From Gymnothorax reevesii (Eukaryota > Chordata > Actinopteri > Anguilliformes > Muraenidae), in the NCBI GenBank assembly GCA_029721435.1, contig CM056583.1, positions 90,947,620 to 91,011,619 of the forward strand: a stretch of DNA of 64,000 nt, given 5' to 3'. Positions 1 to 12,306 of this stretch are shown here, in pieces. Below the pieces are notes generated by a model, which saw only the letters and a program-made list of their open reading frames with translations, was not told where the DNA came from and did no database searches. The position numbers and the translations under genes are program-made. Numbering within the stretch: the stretch's first letter is position 1; every line of letters starts with the position of its first letter.

Positions 1-165
1 CACATGCAGATCCAATCTAAAGTCCTGGTTCTCACGCCCTCCAAGCTCAATCCCCAGTTTACATTTCTGAGCTTCTCCAGAAATCCTCGCCCAGCTGGTG
101 TTTGAGATCAACAGACCAGTTGTTCCTGACACTCCCTCGGACTAGACTAAAGACCAAGGGTGACA

Positions 166-262
166 AAGCCTTTGGGGCGGGGGCCCCGAGCGTGATCGAG
201 CCCTTGGGGCGGTGGTCCTGAGAGTGACAGAGCCTCTGGGGCGGGGGCCCCGAGGCTCTGAA
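166..262. repeat. GC-rich tandem repeat, about 32 bp x 3
   Basis: Three consecutive copies of a roughly 32-bp unit built on AGCCTYTGGGGCGGGGGCCC are visible, the last one running into unique sequence. The unit is G+C rich and contrasts with the AT-rich surroundings. No function is assigned. The first 160 bases and 263-587 show no recognisable gene. Confidence 0.6.
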
Positions 263-586
263 TGCCCTCCCCCAGGACCTGACATTTTCAAAACACGGCT
301 AAATTCAGACACGCTTATTCAGACAGAATCTTGGCCATATTTAGGCTATTTCATGGATTTTTCTTTGCTTTTTGCGTTTTCTCTTTGTTGTATTTTGTTG
401 TGTCTGACTGTGTACTTTTTGCACGTTCTAATTTTTTACATTTATTTTACCTCCGTGAAGCACTCTGAGCACTCGTGCTGGGAAGAGTGCCATACAAATA
501 AAGTTTTACTTACTAACTGGCACTGTGCAGCCCCAGGGACCTGCCAGCTCTACACAGAGGGCCTGAACACTGATCACACTCATCAG

Positions 587-587
<1 letters not shown>

Positions 588-650
<63 letters not shown>
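588..650. repeat. (CA)n microsatellite
   Basis: About 31 uninterrupted CA dinucleotides. Open reading frames that run through it are poly(His-Thr) or poly(Cys-Val) artefacts of the repeat. Confidence 0.98.
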
Positions 651-653
<3 letters not shown>

Positions 654-3343
654 GTCCTGCAGTTAATGTTTCGCCAGCTTGCTAATACAACAGTTTGGGT
701 TTCGGCCAAGAAAACTGACAGAGCAGAAGACCTGAGCACAAGACGCACTGTACTGCGGATTCTGTTCAAGTGGTCCCGCTCAGGCCAGTATAATTACAAT
801 CCTTTTCATAAAAGAGCAAGAAGCAGTACATAAACACGGCACTATTTATGGATGTGAACGCGCTTTACAAGACAGTGAACATGTTTAAGGAGAAAATAAG
901 ACCGCAGGGCAGCGCTGGGTCATACACTGATATTATATCCATATCGTGATATAAGATATTGTTTGGGATTTTGGATTTGATAATACTGTGATATGACCTA
1001 ATCTCATCTTTTCTGGTTTGAAAGGCTGCAGAACCGTACAGAGATGCAGTTTTCAGCACTTCCTGTTCCTGGACCTGCTTGGTCATCATTTCCACATTTC
1101 TAACAGCCGTCTATCAAAAATCACACTGTTTAAATATTTCATGAAAGCATCAATAATTATCCCTACAATATTAGCACAATATCGATAGAGGTATTCGGTC
1201 AAAAAAAAAGAAATTGAGGAATTTGATTTTCTCCGATTGGCCTCGCCCTACAGCACAGGGGTGCTGGCGGTCATGTGGTTCACCGTTACGCCAGTGAGTT
1301 ACTGCAGAGGTTGTGTATTTACACGAGAGCTGCAGTTTGCCAATACTACTTCGGCTCGCCCTCGTCCTGCTGCTCTGTGCCTGCTGCTCAGTGGCTTAGG
1401 AAGAGCGCTGCAAGGTCAATGAAATCTAATCATATGTAATCAAACTCGAGACAGGAACCACATATTAACCACATACCATGCATAGGTACACCCTCCTGTT
1501 GCTAACGGATACAAGCACCTCCCTCATGTCCTCTAAATCCCCACTGCTCTTCTTCTATTGTCCCGTCAAAGACTGCAGCACCAGCCTCAGGCCAACACCG
1601 AGAGCCAGATCCTCCCGAGAGAGACACGTCACGCAGGTCTAGGCAACCACCTGTGTGAACCTTTAGTCGTCACACTTTTCATGACTCAAACTGAAGTTTG
1701 TTTCAGGTGCTTTCAATAATAATGTACAGACACTTTCTTTCGACCCCTTGAGTGCGAGAAATGCACATACACGGGCTGGCTCACTGACCCGTTACCGGGA
1801 ACCGCAAATGCGCAGAGTGCTCGGTTGACCATCGTGGCCCGATTTGAGTATGCGGGCGCGCTGCTGTGTCTGGGATTGTTGGCTAGCTCCTGTGACGATT
1901 GCCAGGAAAGTATTTAATGCGCATTCTTCGCCTGTTTCTTTGCCTGTTTGCTATAACGATTTCCTGGAAAAAAAATTTTATCAGCAATTTTTGGACGATG
2001 GCACAACACGAGAAACTGAGTTTTTATGCTGCATTTTTCACTCTTTATGAATGAATACTGAAAAAAATTTCGATTACACCTGTACACCCGTTTGGTGTGG
2101 TACAGTTTGTTACACGGTTCGACGCACAAACTAACTTCGCAACTGTCACATCTGAACCAGGACTCACGGCGAACTTTGCTCTCGGAACAGACGACACAAC
2201 GTTTCCGCAGTGTTTGGGTCTCTGCCGTGGGTGGATGGCTCTCTAAGAGGTGTCCTCCCAGGAGTCAGTGCGGAGGTGGCGACTCCGCCCATTCTCTTCA
2301 GCTCAGGACACACACCCAATGAGAGATCAGATACTTCATTAGTCTGACCCAATATTGGTACAAAATCACTCACTCGCCTCTCAGCAGTTGCATATTGATA
2401 CCACAACCCACCCACGAATACGTGGTTCCCGCCCACGGGAGCAGATCGCCTGCAGGCACATATGCGGGTCCCACCTGACTGGCTCGTAAGTATAGCATAT
2501 ATGCCGGTTGCTTCAGCATTCAGTCGAATACAAAACCGTACATAAGGGGTTAATGAAAAGTTATTTCCAATTTTATACTAAACTTGTAAAGGCAACAACA
2601 AAATTCAAGCACCAAAAGATTTAAGGCCTCAACAAAAACTTGAAAATGGGATTTCATTGGCTAATGCAAAGTCCACTGGCTAACAAAATTATCACAGATT
2701 CAGGTTTCCACATTAGCAGCAAAAGAGGCCAGAGTGAATTAGACAGCCTGTCACCAGAGCAGCCAACATTGGGTTTCATTAATCAGGGAGATTCTTACGA
2801 GCGAAGCCAAATCAGGTGGGGTCAAGCAGCAATGCCCTGCCAGAGCACCAGGGGGCAGTTTGGGTTTCGGCCATTTTCCTCACATAATTTCAACACAATT
2901 TTTACTTAAACAAGGTTTTTAAGGCATAAATCTGAAAAAACAAGTGTTTCCATTGATAGTGAACAGTAATAAACAGTTGTATACCATATCCAACATAGTA
3001 CGTGCAATCATTGATTTTCTGTTTCATGAGTTGCATTATAGTTAACTGGTCACTGTGTAATAAATGTCATTAAAGGAGGAGAGTATTAAAATCTTGGTTC
3101 CATACATTAGATGCCAATTTAAAATTCCCTGGTTGATGAGGAGTGAGGTCCATCACTCAACTGAGATACACTCCTTGCAGATGCTTGCAATGCTTTATAA
3201 GTAGCCAGTTTGGCTATTGTGAGGAAGTTCTCCAAGAGATGCCAGCACTACCGATTTTTTTTTCTATCAATAAGGACGGCAGTGTGTTCATGTTCACAGA
3301 GCCTCTGAAGTCAGTCATCCACGCTCTTGAGAGGCAGTGGCCC
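651..3343. other. No gene recognised
   Basis: Mixed-composition DNA with short ORFs only, none with a recognisable domain. The stretch 2230-2480 is slightly GC-richer and carries a 90-codon minus-strand ORF (2164-2436) that I cannot assign. If the stomatin-like gene continues towards the window start, this would be intron; I could not find its third exon here. Confidence 0.4.
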
Positions 3344-3870
3344 TTTTAAGATTGGTCACTTTCAATGCGATCTCACCCAAACAATGTCGTTACGTAGCTA
3401 CCAAGTTAACGTTAGTCAGTAACTGCTGAGTCTCCGCAGGAAGTTCAGAGTGGAAGACGAACTGAGGTTATAAGAAGATTGTTTATCAGGTGGAGTAACT
3501 AAACGGCTTGCTAATTGATAATATCATGGTAATTAGACTGCTTTACGCTTCCGTGCATATGAAATTGTGTACTATTGTACTCTTTACATTATGTAGTGGC
3601 TCTGTTAGCTAGATAATGTAAGCTAAGGAAAATCTTTGGAAATAATCGTTGCATTTCAACAATATACTTTGGCTTTTGTCATGACTTCAGTAGCAAGCTG
3701 TAATTAGCATGAGCTTATTAGATGTGTTCTGTAGCGCTTTTGCGTGTGCCAACTCTACTTTTAGATTTTAGAGACATTTGTTTGCTTGTTAGCTAGTTCA
3801 AGGGCAATTGCCATCACAGCTAGCTAGTGAAGTTGGGGCAAGAACCAAATAACATACCTTAAATAGGGCT
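3344..3870. repeat. Dispersed repeat, copy 1
   Basis: This block resembles 45433-45870 in the same orientation. Shared landmarks in order are TTGGTCACTTTCAA followed by a GATC-CACCC stretch, a TAATCGTTG element, and a GCAATT-CA-CAGC end followed by AGTTnGGGCAA. Divergence is substantial, so this is an old interspersed repeat of unknown class. Confidence 0.4.
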
Positions 3871-4304
3871 ATTATTTCCAAGGATTTCTCAAGAGTAATG
3901 TAAGCAAGCTTGATGGTTATATATTCTAAAGAATCACGCAATATGCAATCTCATACGTAACAGTATAAAGCAGCTATAACTACCTGTGAAATGACACGTC
4001 CCGTGCAAAAACTGTGTACTTGCAGCATACATAGAACAGAATCTGCTGATCGAAGTCGTGTGGGTGTGATTATGTTAAAGTCACGAATTATAAAAGCACC
4101 AGAGCCTCCCTACAACATGCGAGCCCTCCCAAGAAGCGGATTGGCTGGTATGCCTATGAGGAGACCTAGTTCTTTTCTTTGAAATTTAGTGAACAGAAAT
4201 TATTTTCAGTTATACTGCAACAGAAAATATGCATATGCATCAATAACTTTGAAATCCGGGAGATATTTGGCAGTAGTCGGGATGTTGGGAGATGGGAGCA
4301 TTTT

Positions 4305-4500
4305 CCTAGCCTGGTAAAACCAGACCCTTCTACTTCGCTGTGATTCGTAAACAGTCTGGACAGTCGTCATTGACAAGTGTTTACTTCCTAGCGGGTGGGC
4401 ACTTGTCTGAAGTTTAAAATCATTGGTGTACCCGTAAACTAATCACTAACGTTTGGCGATGTAGTATGTTATGCGCCGGCTCAGCCGCCTAGTGCTCCTT
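4305..4500. other. Possible transposon terminus (CCTAGCCTGGTAAAACCAGA)
   Basis: The motif CCTAGCCTGGTAAAACCAGA is a self-complementary end that I associate with common teleost DNA elements. The RecQ-like relic at 5240-5439 may belong to the same element, but I see no matching right-hand terminus. Inference only. Confidence 0.25.
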
Positions 4501-5239
4501 CTGTAAACACAGTCCTTCATACCAGGAATGCAGCAAAAACAAACTGATCAGTACATTAAAGTTAATACTGTACCCATACATATGCCCATCTACCAAATTT
4601 TAGCCTTCACTCATTCACTTAAAAGAACCAAAGGTGCTCTTTCTGTTCTCCTTACAAGAAACAAACTGTTGAGCTATCATAACCTGCTGATACAGCTGCT
4701 ATTAAAAAAAGGCAGCTGCTCCAGGTACGGCAGTTTTCCAATGCATTTCAATGTAGAGAGGTACAGCAGTCCCAATTTAAAATCCTGCCCTAAGCCTAAC
4801 CCTATCCAGCATCCCTAATCCTCATCTTAACCCCTTCAAATCGACTGCCGTACCAATAAAAACTGCTGCATCTGTAGACATTGCATTAAAAAAAAAACGT
4901 AATAGACTCGAAACCAACGGCAGAATCAGCGAGAATAACGCATTATTTACATTCGGACAAAATTTGCATTGACACGAAAATTGAACTGTAAACCATAATT
5001 GCGCTATACCGAGCTCGCTATCCAACTTTATAGTAACATAGTTTAGCTCTACGCGTTTGGCTTCGTGGATAACGACAACATAACACTGAGACAGCTAATA
5101 GGTCTTGTGACACGAGCAAAAACACGGCTTTTTAAGTTTGCCGCTCACTTAAATAGTGTAAAATTCGCGGGCAATGTAACACTAGGAGCTACAAGCTAGC
5201 AGAGGTGGTTCGGCCATCTCTCACAGAGATGAACAGGGT

Positions 5240-5439
5240 GCCTATTTCATATGTTTCATGATGGATATTAAATAGATATGACAACTTTTCTCGAAACCTG
5301 TAGGGAGTAGCTCTTCAACATCATTCCCATTCAAAAAACTAACAAAACATTCATCTTGTTGTGGCTATAAGTCGCTGATACCCGGGATTTTCTCCATGAC
5401 AGAGCAAATGGCCTCCAATGTATCTATGTCTGCAGCCAT
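5240..5439 (-). pseudogene. RecQ-like helicase N-terminal fragment (decayed)
   Basis: Reading the minus strand from the ATG at 5439 gives MAADIDTLEAICSVMEKIPG, a stop codon, and then in the same frame a segment with the helicase pattern PQQDE...FLNGNDV...LLPTGFEKS. This matches the Q-motif and Walker A region of the RecQ-type helicases that are repetitive in fish genomes (usual form LPTGFGKS). The Walker A glycine before lysine is replaced by Glu, an in-frame TAG lies between the two parts, and the frame ends at about 5240. It is a dead fragment, probably carried by a transposon. No downstream helicase motifs were found. Confidence 0.5.
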
Positions 5440-6063
5440 TGTTGATTTCGGAGACTACAATTTCAAACTCGGCACAGCGGCTACATCATAGCTCTCGGCC
5501 ACACCTTCTGTTCATTGGTTGGTCCGGCGTATTTTCTGCTGTGTTAAATGAGGCAGAGCTCCGAGTGAACAGATGGAGTAGTGAAGTGAAAAGAAAAGAA
5601 AGTAAGCGGAAGTACGAAGGCTGGCAGAGTCAAGCTAGTATTTTCCGGTAGTCTCCTGCAGAATCTGGGAGAGTTGGCAGGCATGCAATATACAGGCTTC
5701 AGCAGGTCCCCTTTAGCACACATAACCCACCCAGAAAGAGCAAAGTTCCTCAATGCCAATTCCACAATTCCTTCATATACCAAACACTCGCATACAGCAA
5801 TGCATACTTTCTGTGGTCCCAAATTCCCAATCCTTCATACTCCTTCCAATAGGAGTGAGGTAGGAAACCAGGTGGTCGTGAAGGGATATGTTACTTTTTT
5901 TTTAATTAGACTGTCTTAATCCTTCTAATTACCAAATGATCACCAATGGATGCAGTTACAAAGAGGCTACAGGGGGACCCCTACGGCACTGTGGGATTTG
6001 GGGATGCCAGACCCCTGTCTTGTGGGAGAGGGGCTGTACTGTACTGTGGGAGTGTGGTGGTAC
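5440..6063. other. Presumed intron of the stomatin-like gene
   Basis: This follows the splice donor GGTACC directly downstream (minus strand) of exon 2. Short ORFs here have no recognisable domain. The third stomatin exon, which should encode the EYERA/FRLGR region, was looked for on the minus strand and not seen. Confidence 0.45.
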
Positions 6064-6173
6064 CTTTATGCACATCCAGATAGAGAGGGGCAAGGTCGCC
6101 AGCACCAGCAGGATGGAGAAGATCACCAGCAGCCAGCCGCAGGCTCCGATGTCATCGTCCGAGTTTTCCAGAA
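6064..6173 (-). CDS. Stomatin-family protein, exon 2 (membrane hairpin)
   Basis: The 110-bp exon is bounded on the minus strand by acceptor TGTTGCAG and donor ATAAAG|GTACC. It encodes LENSDDDIGACGWLLV followed by a hydrophobic run ending PLSIWMCIK. This is the signature of the stomatin N-terminal region: a short acidic cytoplasmic stretch, the GxCGW motif, and the hydrophobic hairpin that inserts into the inner leaflet ending in S-I-W-M-C-I/L-K. Stomatins scaffold lipid rafts and modulate ion channels at the plasma membrane. The exon takes over from exon 1 in phase 1 (split Val codon) and ends in phase 0. Both STOM and STOML3 carry this motif, so I do not choose a symbol. The SPFH domain exons must lie beyond the window start. 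Confidence 0.85.
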
Positions 6174-8569
6174 CTGCAACATGCAAAACACAAAATGGCT
6201 GCCACAGACGCATCAGCAGCTCCAACACTGTAGCACTGACCACTCAAAAGCAGCGAGGCAGTCTGCATCAACAACATCCCGCTCCCACCAAAAGAACGTA
6301 ACCATTTCTATTGCAATTAATTAAAAATTAAATCAATTAATAAAATGAACAAAGGAAGGTTAGAATGCCTGCATTATACCACAAAACAGAAACTCCATTA
6401 GAGCCTGTGTCCACAGCACGTGTTTTTTGCGCCGAAAGTGTCTATTTTTTTCCTGCTCCGCTCACGCACTTTTTGAAACAGCGCCGCACTCGTAAATGTC
6501 ACCGCTCTCACACCGACCAATCAAAGCCACAAGAGGGAGGGACTTGCATTATCGGCAGCGATGTCAGAGGAGAAACTGCTAGTGCTAGCGAGCTGCTAGT
6601 TACGCTTCACATCAATTCGCTAATTACAGTTTAGACTTGCTAACTGTTATCTGTTTAGCCTAGGTTTGCTGACAGGTTAGTTACTTAGTATTAATGTTCA
6701 TTAAAACCATGTTTACTACTACAGCCAAACATCTGTAGCGAGGTACATCGTCATCGTGTAGGTTCCTCGTTTATTTTAACCAGGTAACTATATTTCCCGA
6801 GTCTCCGAGGCACAGTTGCGAGCTACGTTAGCAACGTAGCTACATGGTTCGAACCAAATTCCACCTTATACGGCTCTAGTTACACTTCTGGGAAATAAAC
6901 ATTCATTGGCTCAGTTTCTGGCCATACGAGATTTTTTAAAATCGTATTGGCAAACCTTTCTAAGGTAACGTAACGATAACCTGACATTGCATTCACATGG
7001 ATGGATTGCGGAAGTATTAAGAAGACAGTTTCTGTAACTTTGCGACAGTAAGCACTGGAGAGAAGCGCTCTGAATGAGGTCACGGCGCTTCCGGCGCAAA
7101 AATGTGTCATGTGGACACAAGCCCTTAACGTGAAAGGCAATTTTAGTTTGACCCGAGCAGATGCAAGATAATGTGATTCAGCACCAATTTACATCAGGAT
7201 GGTTTTTCACAAAGCAGAATAGCCAAGTTAGCTGAATAACTTCGATGAGGAAAAGCCGTAGTTACAGTCCATGCTCCGAGTTTAAGAGAACTCGGGCTGC
7301 TAACTCACAGCAGCTGCACAGTTACCTCAGCAATGCTGCTTACAGAATCACCCTGCAGTTTTCTCCTCATTTTTGTCCTGACCATTGAAAGTCAATGCAA
7401 ACGGAGGACTTTCAAAAGATTTAGGAAAATAGCAGAGCTCCCAGGCAGGGCTACCAGAGGGAGGGGCAGCCCCTGAATGTACGGAGTCAAGCAAAACAGC
7501 AAACTTTACCGTGATAATGTAAAGGAATCAAAGATGAGGGATGTTCAATAGGAGGTCTGTGGGACAAACTATAAAGGAACTGTGTGGTAGTCAGTCAAAA
7601 ATGAGGAGTTTTGAGAAATTTTTAGTGAAATTAATTCAGGCATCTGGTGACCTAGCGATTTTTCCCCTCGAGCAGAAAATCCCATGACCCAGCGCCAGGT
7701 TTAAACATTAACTCGGCTCAAAATGTCAGTCTGAAGCAAAACAGACTAAAGCACCTGACGCATAACTGGCCACATAATGCACATGACTTTGTACGAATAT
7801 GGCATCACCCAGTCACAGGAAGAACAGCTGCGCATTCAGAATTCAAAATGCATGTGCCTTCCTACCTTGGTCAGACTGCGCATGGTGATATCTGGGGGAG
7901 TCTATAGTGATATTAAAAGTCAGAAAAGGGTAGAATGAAATTAAAGCAAAGGAAAAAAATTAATTGAGATATAAAGCTGATGATCCAGTGCCCAGCAGGA
8001 GGATAACCATGCATGCAGATAGGGGGAGTGTCATGTTCCAATAAATAACCATGGAAACTGGCGACAAATGCCAATGAATAAGTCACCAAAAATTTGAATT
8101 GAGAGACATTCCTGAAACGCACATTTAAAAAAAACATGATCAAATCTCCTCCACCCTGAGACGCAACCCCTCTCAATAAACCAGTGGGATATCCAATACT
8201 TACAGAATGATACATAAATGATTTTTCAAAAAAGGGTAATTCCATATGAACTCAACCAAAGTACAAGAATCTTCCACAGTCCCCAACTCAGATTTGGCTC
8301 AAATTTATTTTGGGAGTGCCTCTATATTTGTTATGAACACTTGTAAAATTTTAGGGTCCTACTCCAAGGGGTTTCCAAGATATGGGCCCTAAAAATTGAG
8401 GGCCATGCCTAAGCAAATGGCAAACATTACTTTATAGGGATTTTAGAGGCAAATATTTTTGGAACAAATCATAGGTATGGCCTGAAAATTGCTACCCTGG
8501 GTAATTTGGATCCTTTATCTATCTCTTTTCATTTTGAAGATATTGGCCTTTCAAGTACGAAACTTTTAA

Positions 8570-9374
8570 TGGGTCGAAATCAGAAATTCAGTTTTCAGAA
8601 TTGGGTTTTCTAGCAATGATTTGTTGAACCTCCACCTACTGGGTGGATTATGGGGGTGGTTGGCTTTCCAAGTGAGTGATACTGGAGCACGGTCACAAGT
8701 CATGGGGTGTATTGATATATCCGTGATTTGTGAAACGACTGAGTTGCTTGTAAGGAAAAAGTCCATTTGAGAGTTGGGATGGTGAACGGGTGAATAAAAG
8801 AGAATTCTTTGGCTGCAGGATGTTGTAATTGCCAACCATCACCAAAACCAAAATCTCTCATGAACTACTTAATTGTTTTGGCAGATTTGGAGTTACGCAT
8901 GGTGGTTGAGTTGTTAGATTTGTCCAATGCTGGGTTCAGTACCGTATTGAAGTCGCCTCCAATTATTATTGGAGAGTCAGAAAAGTTTGATAAGGTGTTG
9001 AAGTAGTTTTGGAAAAATTACGGGTTATCATTATTTGGGCCATAAATACATGCAATAGTAATGGGTTTATTGTGTATTGTGATATTTAAGATGACGAATC
9101 ATCTATCAGGGTCTATATTGCTGCTGTTGTGAATGAATAGAATATTTTTGTGAATTAAGATGGCTCCCGCTCTTCTCTGCCCATTTCAAATCAAGACAAA
9201 GACTTGATTGAATTGGGGCATAATTAATTTATGAAGATCTGATTCAGAGATATGGGTTTCTTGTAGAAGACAAATATCTGCCTGCAAGTGCTTTATATGG
9301 TTAATTACCATTAGTCTTTTTGCCCGTGTTCCATAGCCATGAAGGTTCCATGTCACAAGTTTAACTGGTTTCAT
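8570..9374 (-). pseudogene. L1-like LINE ORF2, endonuclease domain only
   Basis: From the ATG at 9374 the minus strand encodes MKPVKLVTWNLHGYGTRAKR, then DICLLQETHI, and after a frame-preserving stop, ITIACIYGPNN, GGDFNTVLNP and a final block around FSFIHP, VTVLQYHSLG and WRFN. These are the successive motifs of the apurinic-like endonuclease that starts ORF2 of L1-clade retrotransposons (N-h-N, Q-E-T, Y-G-P-N, G-D-F-N). Several stops and frame changes break it. The sequence ends before any reverse transcriptase motif, so the 3' two thirds of the LINE is missing. That is odd, because LINEs normally lose their 5' ends. Confidence 0.8.
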
Positions 9375-9420
9375 AAAGGGGACTCTTTGTAAATTTGGTG
9401 TAGAATGAATTGTATTCTAT

Positions 9421-10005
9421 CTGTGTGTGTCCATGTGTGTATGCATGGGTGTGCACGTGTGTGTCCATGTGTGTATGCATGGGTGTGCACGTGTGTGTCC
9501 ATGTGTGTATGCATGGGTGTGCACGTGTGTGTCCATGTGTGTATGCATGGGTGTGCACGTGTGTGTCCATGTGTGTATGCACGGGTGTGCACGTGTGTGT
9601 CCATGTGTGTATGCACGGGTGTGCACGTGTGTGTCCATGTGTGTATGCATGGGTGTGCACGTGTGTGTCCATGTGTGTATGCATGGGTGAGCACGTGTGT
9701 GTCCATGTGTGTATGCATGGGTGTGCACGTGTGTGTCCATGTGTGTATGCATGGGTGTGCACGTGTGTGTCCATGTGTGTATGCATGGGTGTGCACGTGT
9801 GTGTCCATGTGTGTATGCATGGGTGTGCACGTGTGTGTCCATGTGTGTATGCATGGGTGTGCACGTGTGTGTCCATGTGTGTATGCATGGGTGAGCACGT
9901 GTGTGTCCACGTGTGTATGCACGGGTGTGCACGTGTGTGTCCACGTGTGTCGATGGGTGTGCACGTGTGTCTCGATGGGTGTGCACGTGTGTCGATGGGT
10001 GAGCA
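9421..10005. repeat. 34-bp minisatellite between L1 ORF1 and ORF2
   Basis: CCATGTGTGTATGCATGGGT plus 14 further bases recurs every 34 bp: starts fall at 9431, 9465, 9499 and so on to 9941. There are about 15 full units, then two or three shortened ones with CGATGGG. Because 34 is not a multiple of 3 and the unit lacks stops, long ORFs (for example 9361-10165 on the minus strand, His-Thr rich) run through every frame; I regard them as artefacts. Confidence 0.95.
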
Positions 10006-10255
10006 AGGGCAGGAAAGAAAAGGGCAATGATGGAGAGGAAAAAGAGAAAAAAAACAGGTGAACAAGACATTTGAACATCGAATTAAAGAGCAAAAAAGAA
10101 AAGAATGGTGAGAGATCAAAGTGCATTATTACAATTAAATTAAAATAAGCCACAGTGAATTGCATATTTACATTTCTACAATTGCTGTGGAGCAGATCAG
10201 AAAATATTGTCCATGGGGAAAAATAACAGAATAATGATGTATTAAAATAGCCAGG

Positions 10256-11017
10256 GGGTTATGTTTGGGTCACGGAAGAGTTTTCCCTTGATGAAAAGCT
10301 TGTCAATGGCGATTACTGCCTCGTTTCCTACCTGTATATTCTTTTTACAGACTGGGAATAATAATCTGCATCTGTCCAGGATTTGTCGGGGAAATTGTTT
10401 GTTTAAACCATAGTCTGTGCCTATGAGGTGTCTGCCATGACGCTAAGCCAGTTGCTTTTGTTTAAAATGTTCAAATTTGGCAACGATTGGGCGAGGCCGG
10501 TTGTTTGAGGGGTTTTTCGGTCCGATGCGATGTACACGGTGGAATGTAATGTCTTTAATGGTGTCCGGGGAAATTCTAAGGTGAGTAGACATGTAATTCA
10601 TTATCAGCTGTTCGGAGTTGTCATTTGTTTGTTCGGGGATACCGGAAAAAAAGGAAGTTCTCCCTCATACTGTGTGATTGTAAATCGAGAATGGTTTTGG
10701 TCATCTCATTATTTTCTTTAACGGAATCGAGCTGGTTTGTTGGTGATGTGACGGCGTGCTGATTTCCTGGATGAGGGTGGAAAGTTTCTCCTGACTGAAC
10801 TCTAAACTTCCGCGGAGATGTTTGAATTCTTGAGGGAGAACATTGACCAGTGCTATTCTAGCGTTGCGACGGTGTTGTTAATGGAGCTGAGAATATCACT
10901 GACCTCTGTAGAGCAGGTTTTATGCGGGGAACTGTAAATGGAGTCGGACTGTGTGGGTCTCCTGTTGCCTGGCGTAGAGGTGGATTTGCCTTTGTCCTGG
11001 AGTTTATGGGAGCTCAT
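10256..11017 (-). pseudogene. L1-like LINE ORF1 (nucleic-acid chaperone), decayed
   Basis: The minus strand starts at the ATG at 11017 (MSSHKLQDKGKSTSTPGNRR, then THR-rich and SDILSSINNTVATLE), hits a stop, and resumes in shifted frames. Near the end it reads NRPRPIVAKFEHFKQKQ, FPRQILDRCRLLFPV, GNEAVIAIDKLFIKGKLFRD. The RPRPIxxKF and IDKLxIxGKxF blocks are characteristic of the C-terminal domain of vertebrate L1 ORF1p (Transposase_22), which follows a coiled coil. ORF1 and the ORF2 fragment are in the usual order, with the 34-bp array filling the inter-ORF space. Upstream, around 11160-11190, an AAGATGGCGGC motif resembles an L1 5' end. Confidence 0.75.
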
Positions 11018-11811
11018 GGTGCGCAAACAGTTGTAATATTGGTCGATATAATCCTCTAATCCTCTTCCAGGTGAGATGGGTAAGTTCGTAGAAAAAAAAA
11101 AAAAAAACGCACAATTTCGCAGAAAAGAAGAAAAATGAAAATCGGTATATGCGTTTGTTTATTCAGCAACAGAGAGCCGCCATCTTAGTTCTTGCACTTG
11201 GTCTCTCCAGGTCTCGTGATCACAGACGAATCCTCCACTCCATGAGCCTTCATTATTAATATAGAAGTATTCACTAATTAAATCTGAGCCGGTGACTCGG
11301 GGACCTCTGGTTGACTTCATATGGAATGACCCAAAATGTACCGCAGCGAGATCTCGTTCCAAAACAGCAATACACAACTTCGGGTGTAAGGTTAGTCAGT
11401 AGTAACACGTACACACAAAATCTACAAAATATTCACTTGATCCTGCAATGCTGTCCACTTCAGCGTAACAAATGACGGACGTTCATCCTAAAGACAAATT
11501 TTCAGTGCTGCAAAACTGATGCATTCAGTGCAATGAGTTGATAAATACCAATATTATGTTTAATGAATTATGTTATTACACAGAATATATGTTGTACTTT
11601 CACCATGATCAGTGCTGTGTTCTGGCCAGGATGACATTGTGAAGCACATGCACTGTTGTTGCATAAATAAAGTAAAGCAATAATCAAACCATCAAGATCT
11701 GGCACTTAACGTTATTGCACTGAAACCTTCAATTATGTAGCAGCCATACACCACCCGAGAAAACAAATGCCGGATGCATAAGGCTAACAGCAAAGCTGCA
11801 CCCGCCACATT

Positions 11812-12306
11812 AACGTTAGCCAACGTCACCTCTCCGACACCTCGCACAACTACGAACAAGCACGAACAGGGATGGCGTTAGCCAACGTCGCCTCTCCAAT
11901 ACCTCCCACCACTACGAACAAGCACGATAAGGGGTGGCGTTAGCCTACGTCACCTCTCCGATACCTCCCACCACTACGAACAAGCAAGATAAAGGGTGCC
12001 GTTATCAAACATCACCTCTCTGATACCTCCCACCTCTTCGATCAAGAACGATAAAGGGTGCCGTTGGCCTATGTCACCTCTCCGACACCTCCCACCACTC
12101 CGAGCAAGCACGATAAGGAGTGGCGTTAGCCTAAATCACCTCTCCAACACCTCCCACCACTCCGAACAAGCACAATAAGGGGTGACGTAAGCTAACGTCA
12201 CCTCCGACACCTCGCACCAACACGAACAAGCACGATAAGGGGTGGCATTAGCCTATCTCACCTCTCTGACACCTCCCACCACTCCGAACTAGCACGATAT
12301 CTGTGG
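11812..12306. repeat. 62-bp minisatellite, 8 copies
   Basis: Eight tandem copies of a unit containing CGTTAGCCTACGTCACCTCT, CCACCACTACGAACAAGCAC and GATAAGGGGTGG start at about 11812, 11875, 11936, 11998, 12060, 12122, 12184 and 12244. Unit length is 60-63 bp and divergence is moderate. There is no link to a coding segment that I can see. Confidence 0.9.

Larger units (their letters stand above)
8234..11333. mobile_element. Fold-back-type DNA element with GGGTMATTCCATATGAA ends
   Basis: The left end reads GGGTAATTCCATATGAACTC and the right end, reverse-complemented, reads GGGTCATTCCATATGAAGTC; both continue with AACCA. Each end is flanked by AAAA, which may be a 4-bp target duplication but is homopolymeric and weak. 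The same ends delimit the element at 52681-56322. Of the element's own interior, 8258-8565 and 11190-11300 survive; the centre is occupied by an L1-like LINE. No transposase of its own is recognised. Confidence 0.55.

Noticed and set aside
5418..6324. Plus-strand ORFs overlapping the stomatin exon
   Set aside because: They are antisense to a well-supported exon with splice sites and family motifs on the minus strand.
9361..10165. Long His/Thr-rich and Cys/Val-rich ORFs on both strands
   Set aside because: They follow the 34-bp minisatellite, which is open in all frames; no initiation context or family.
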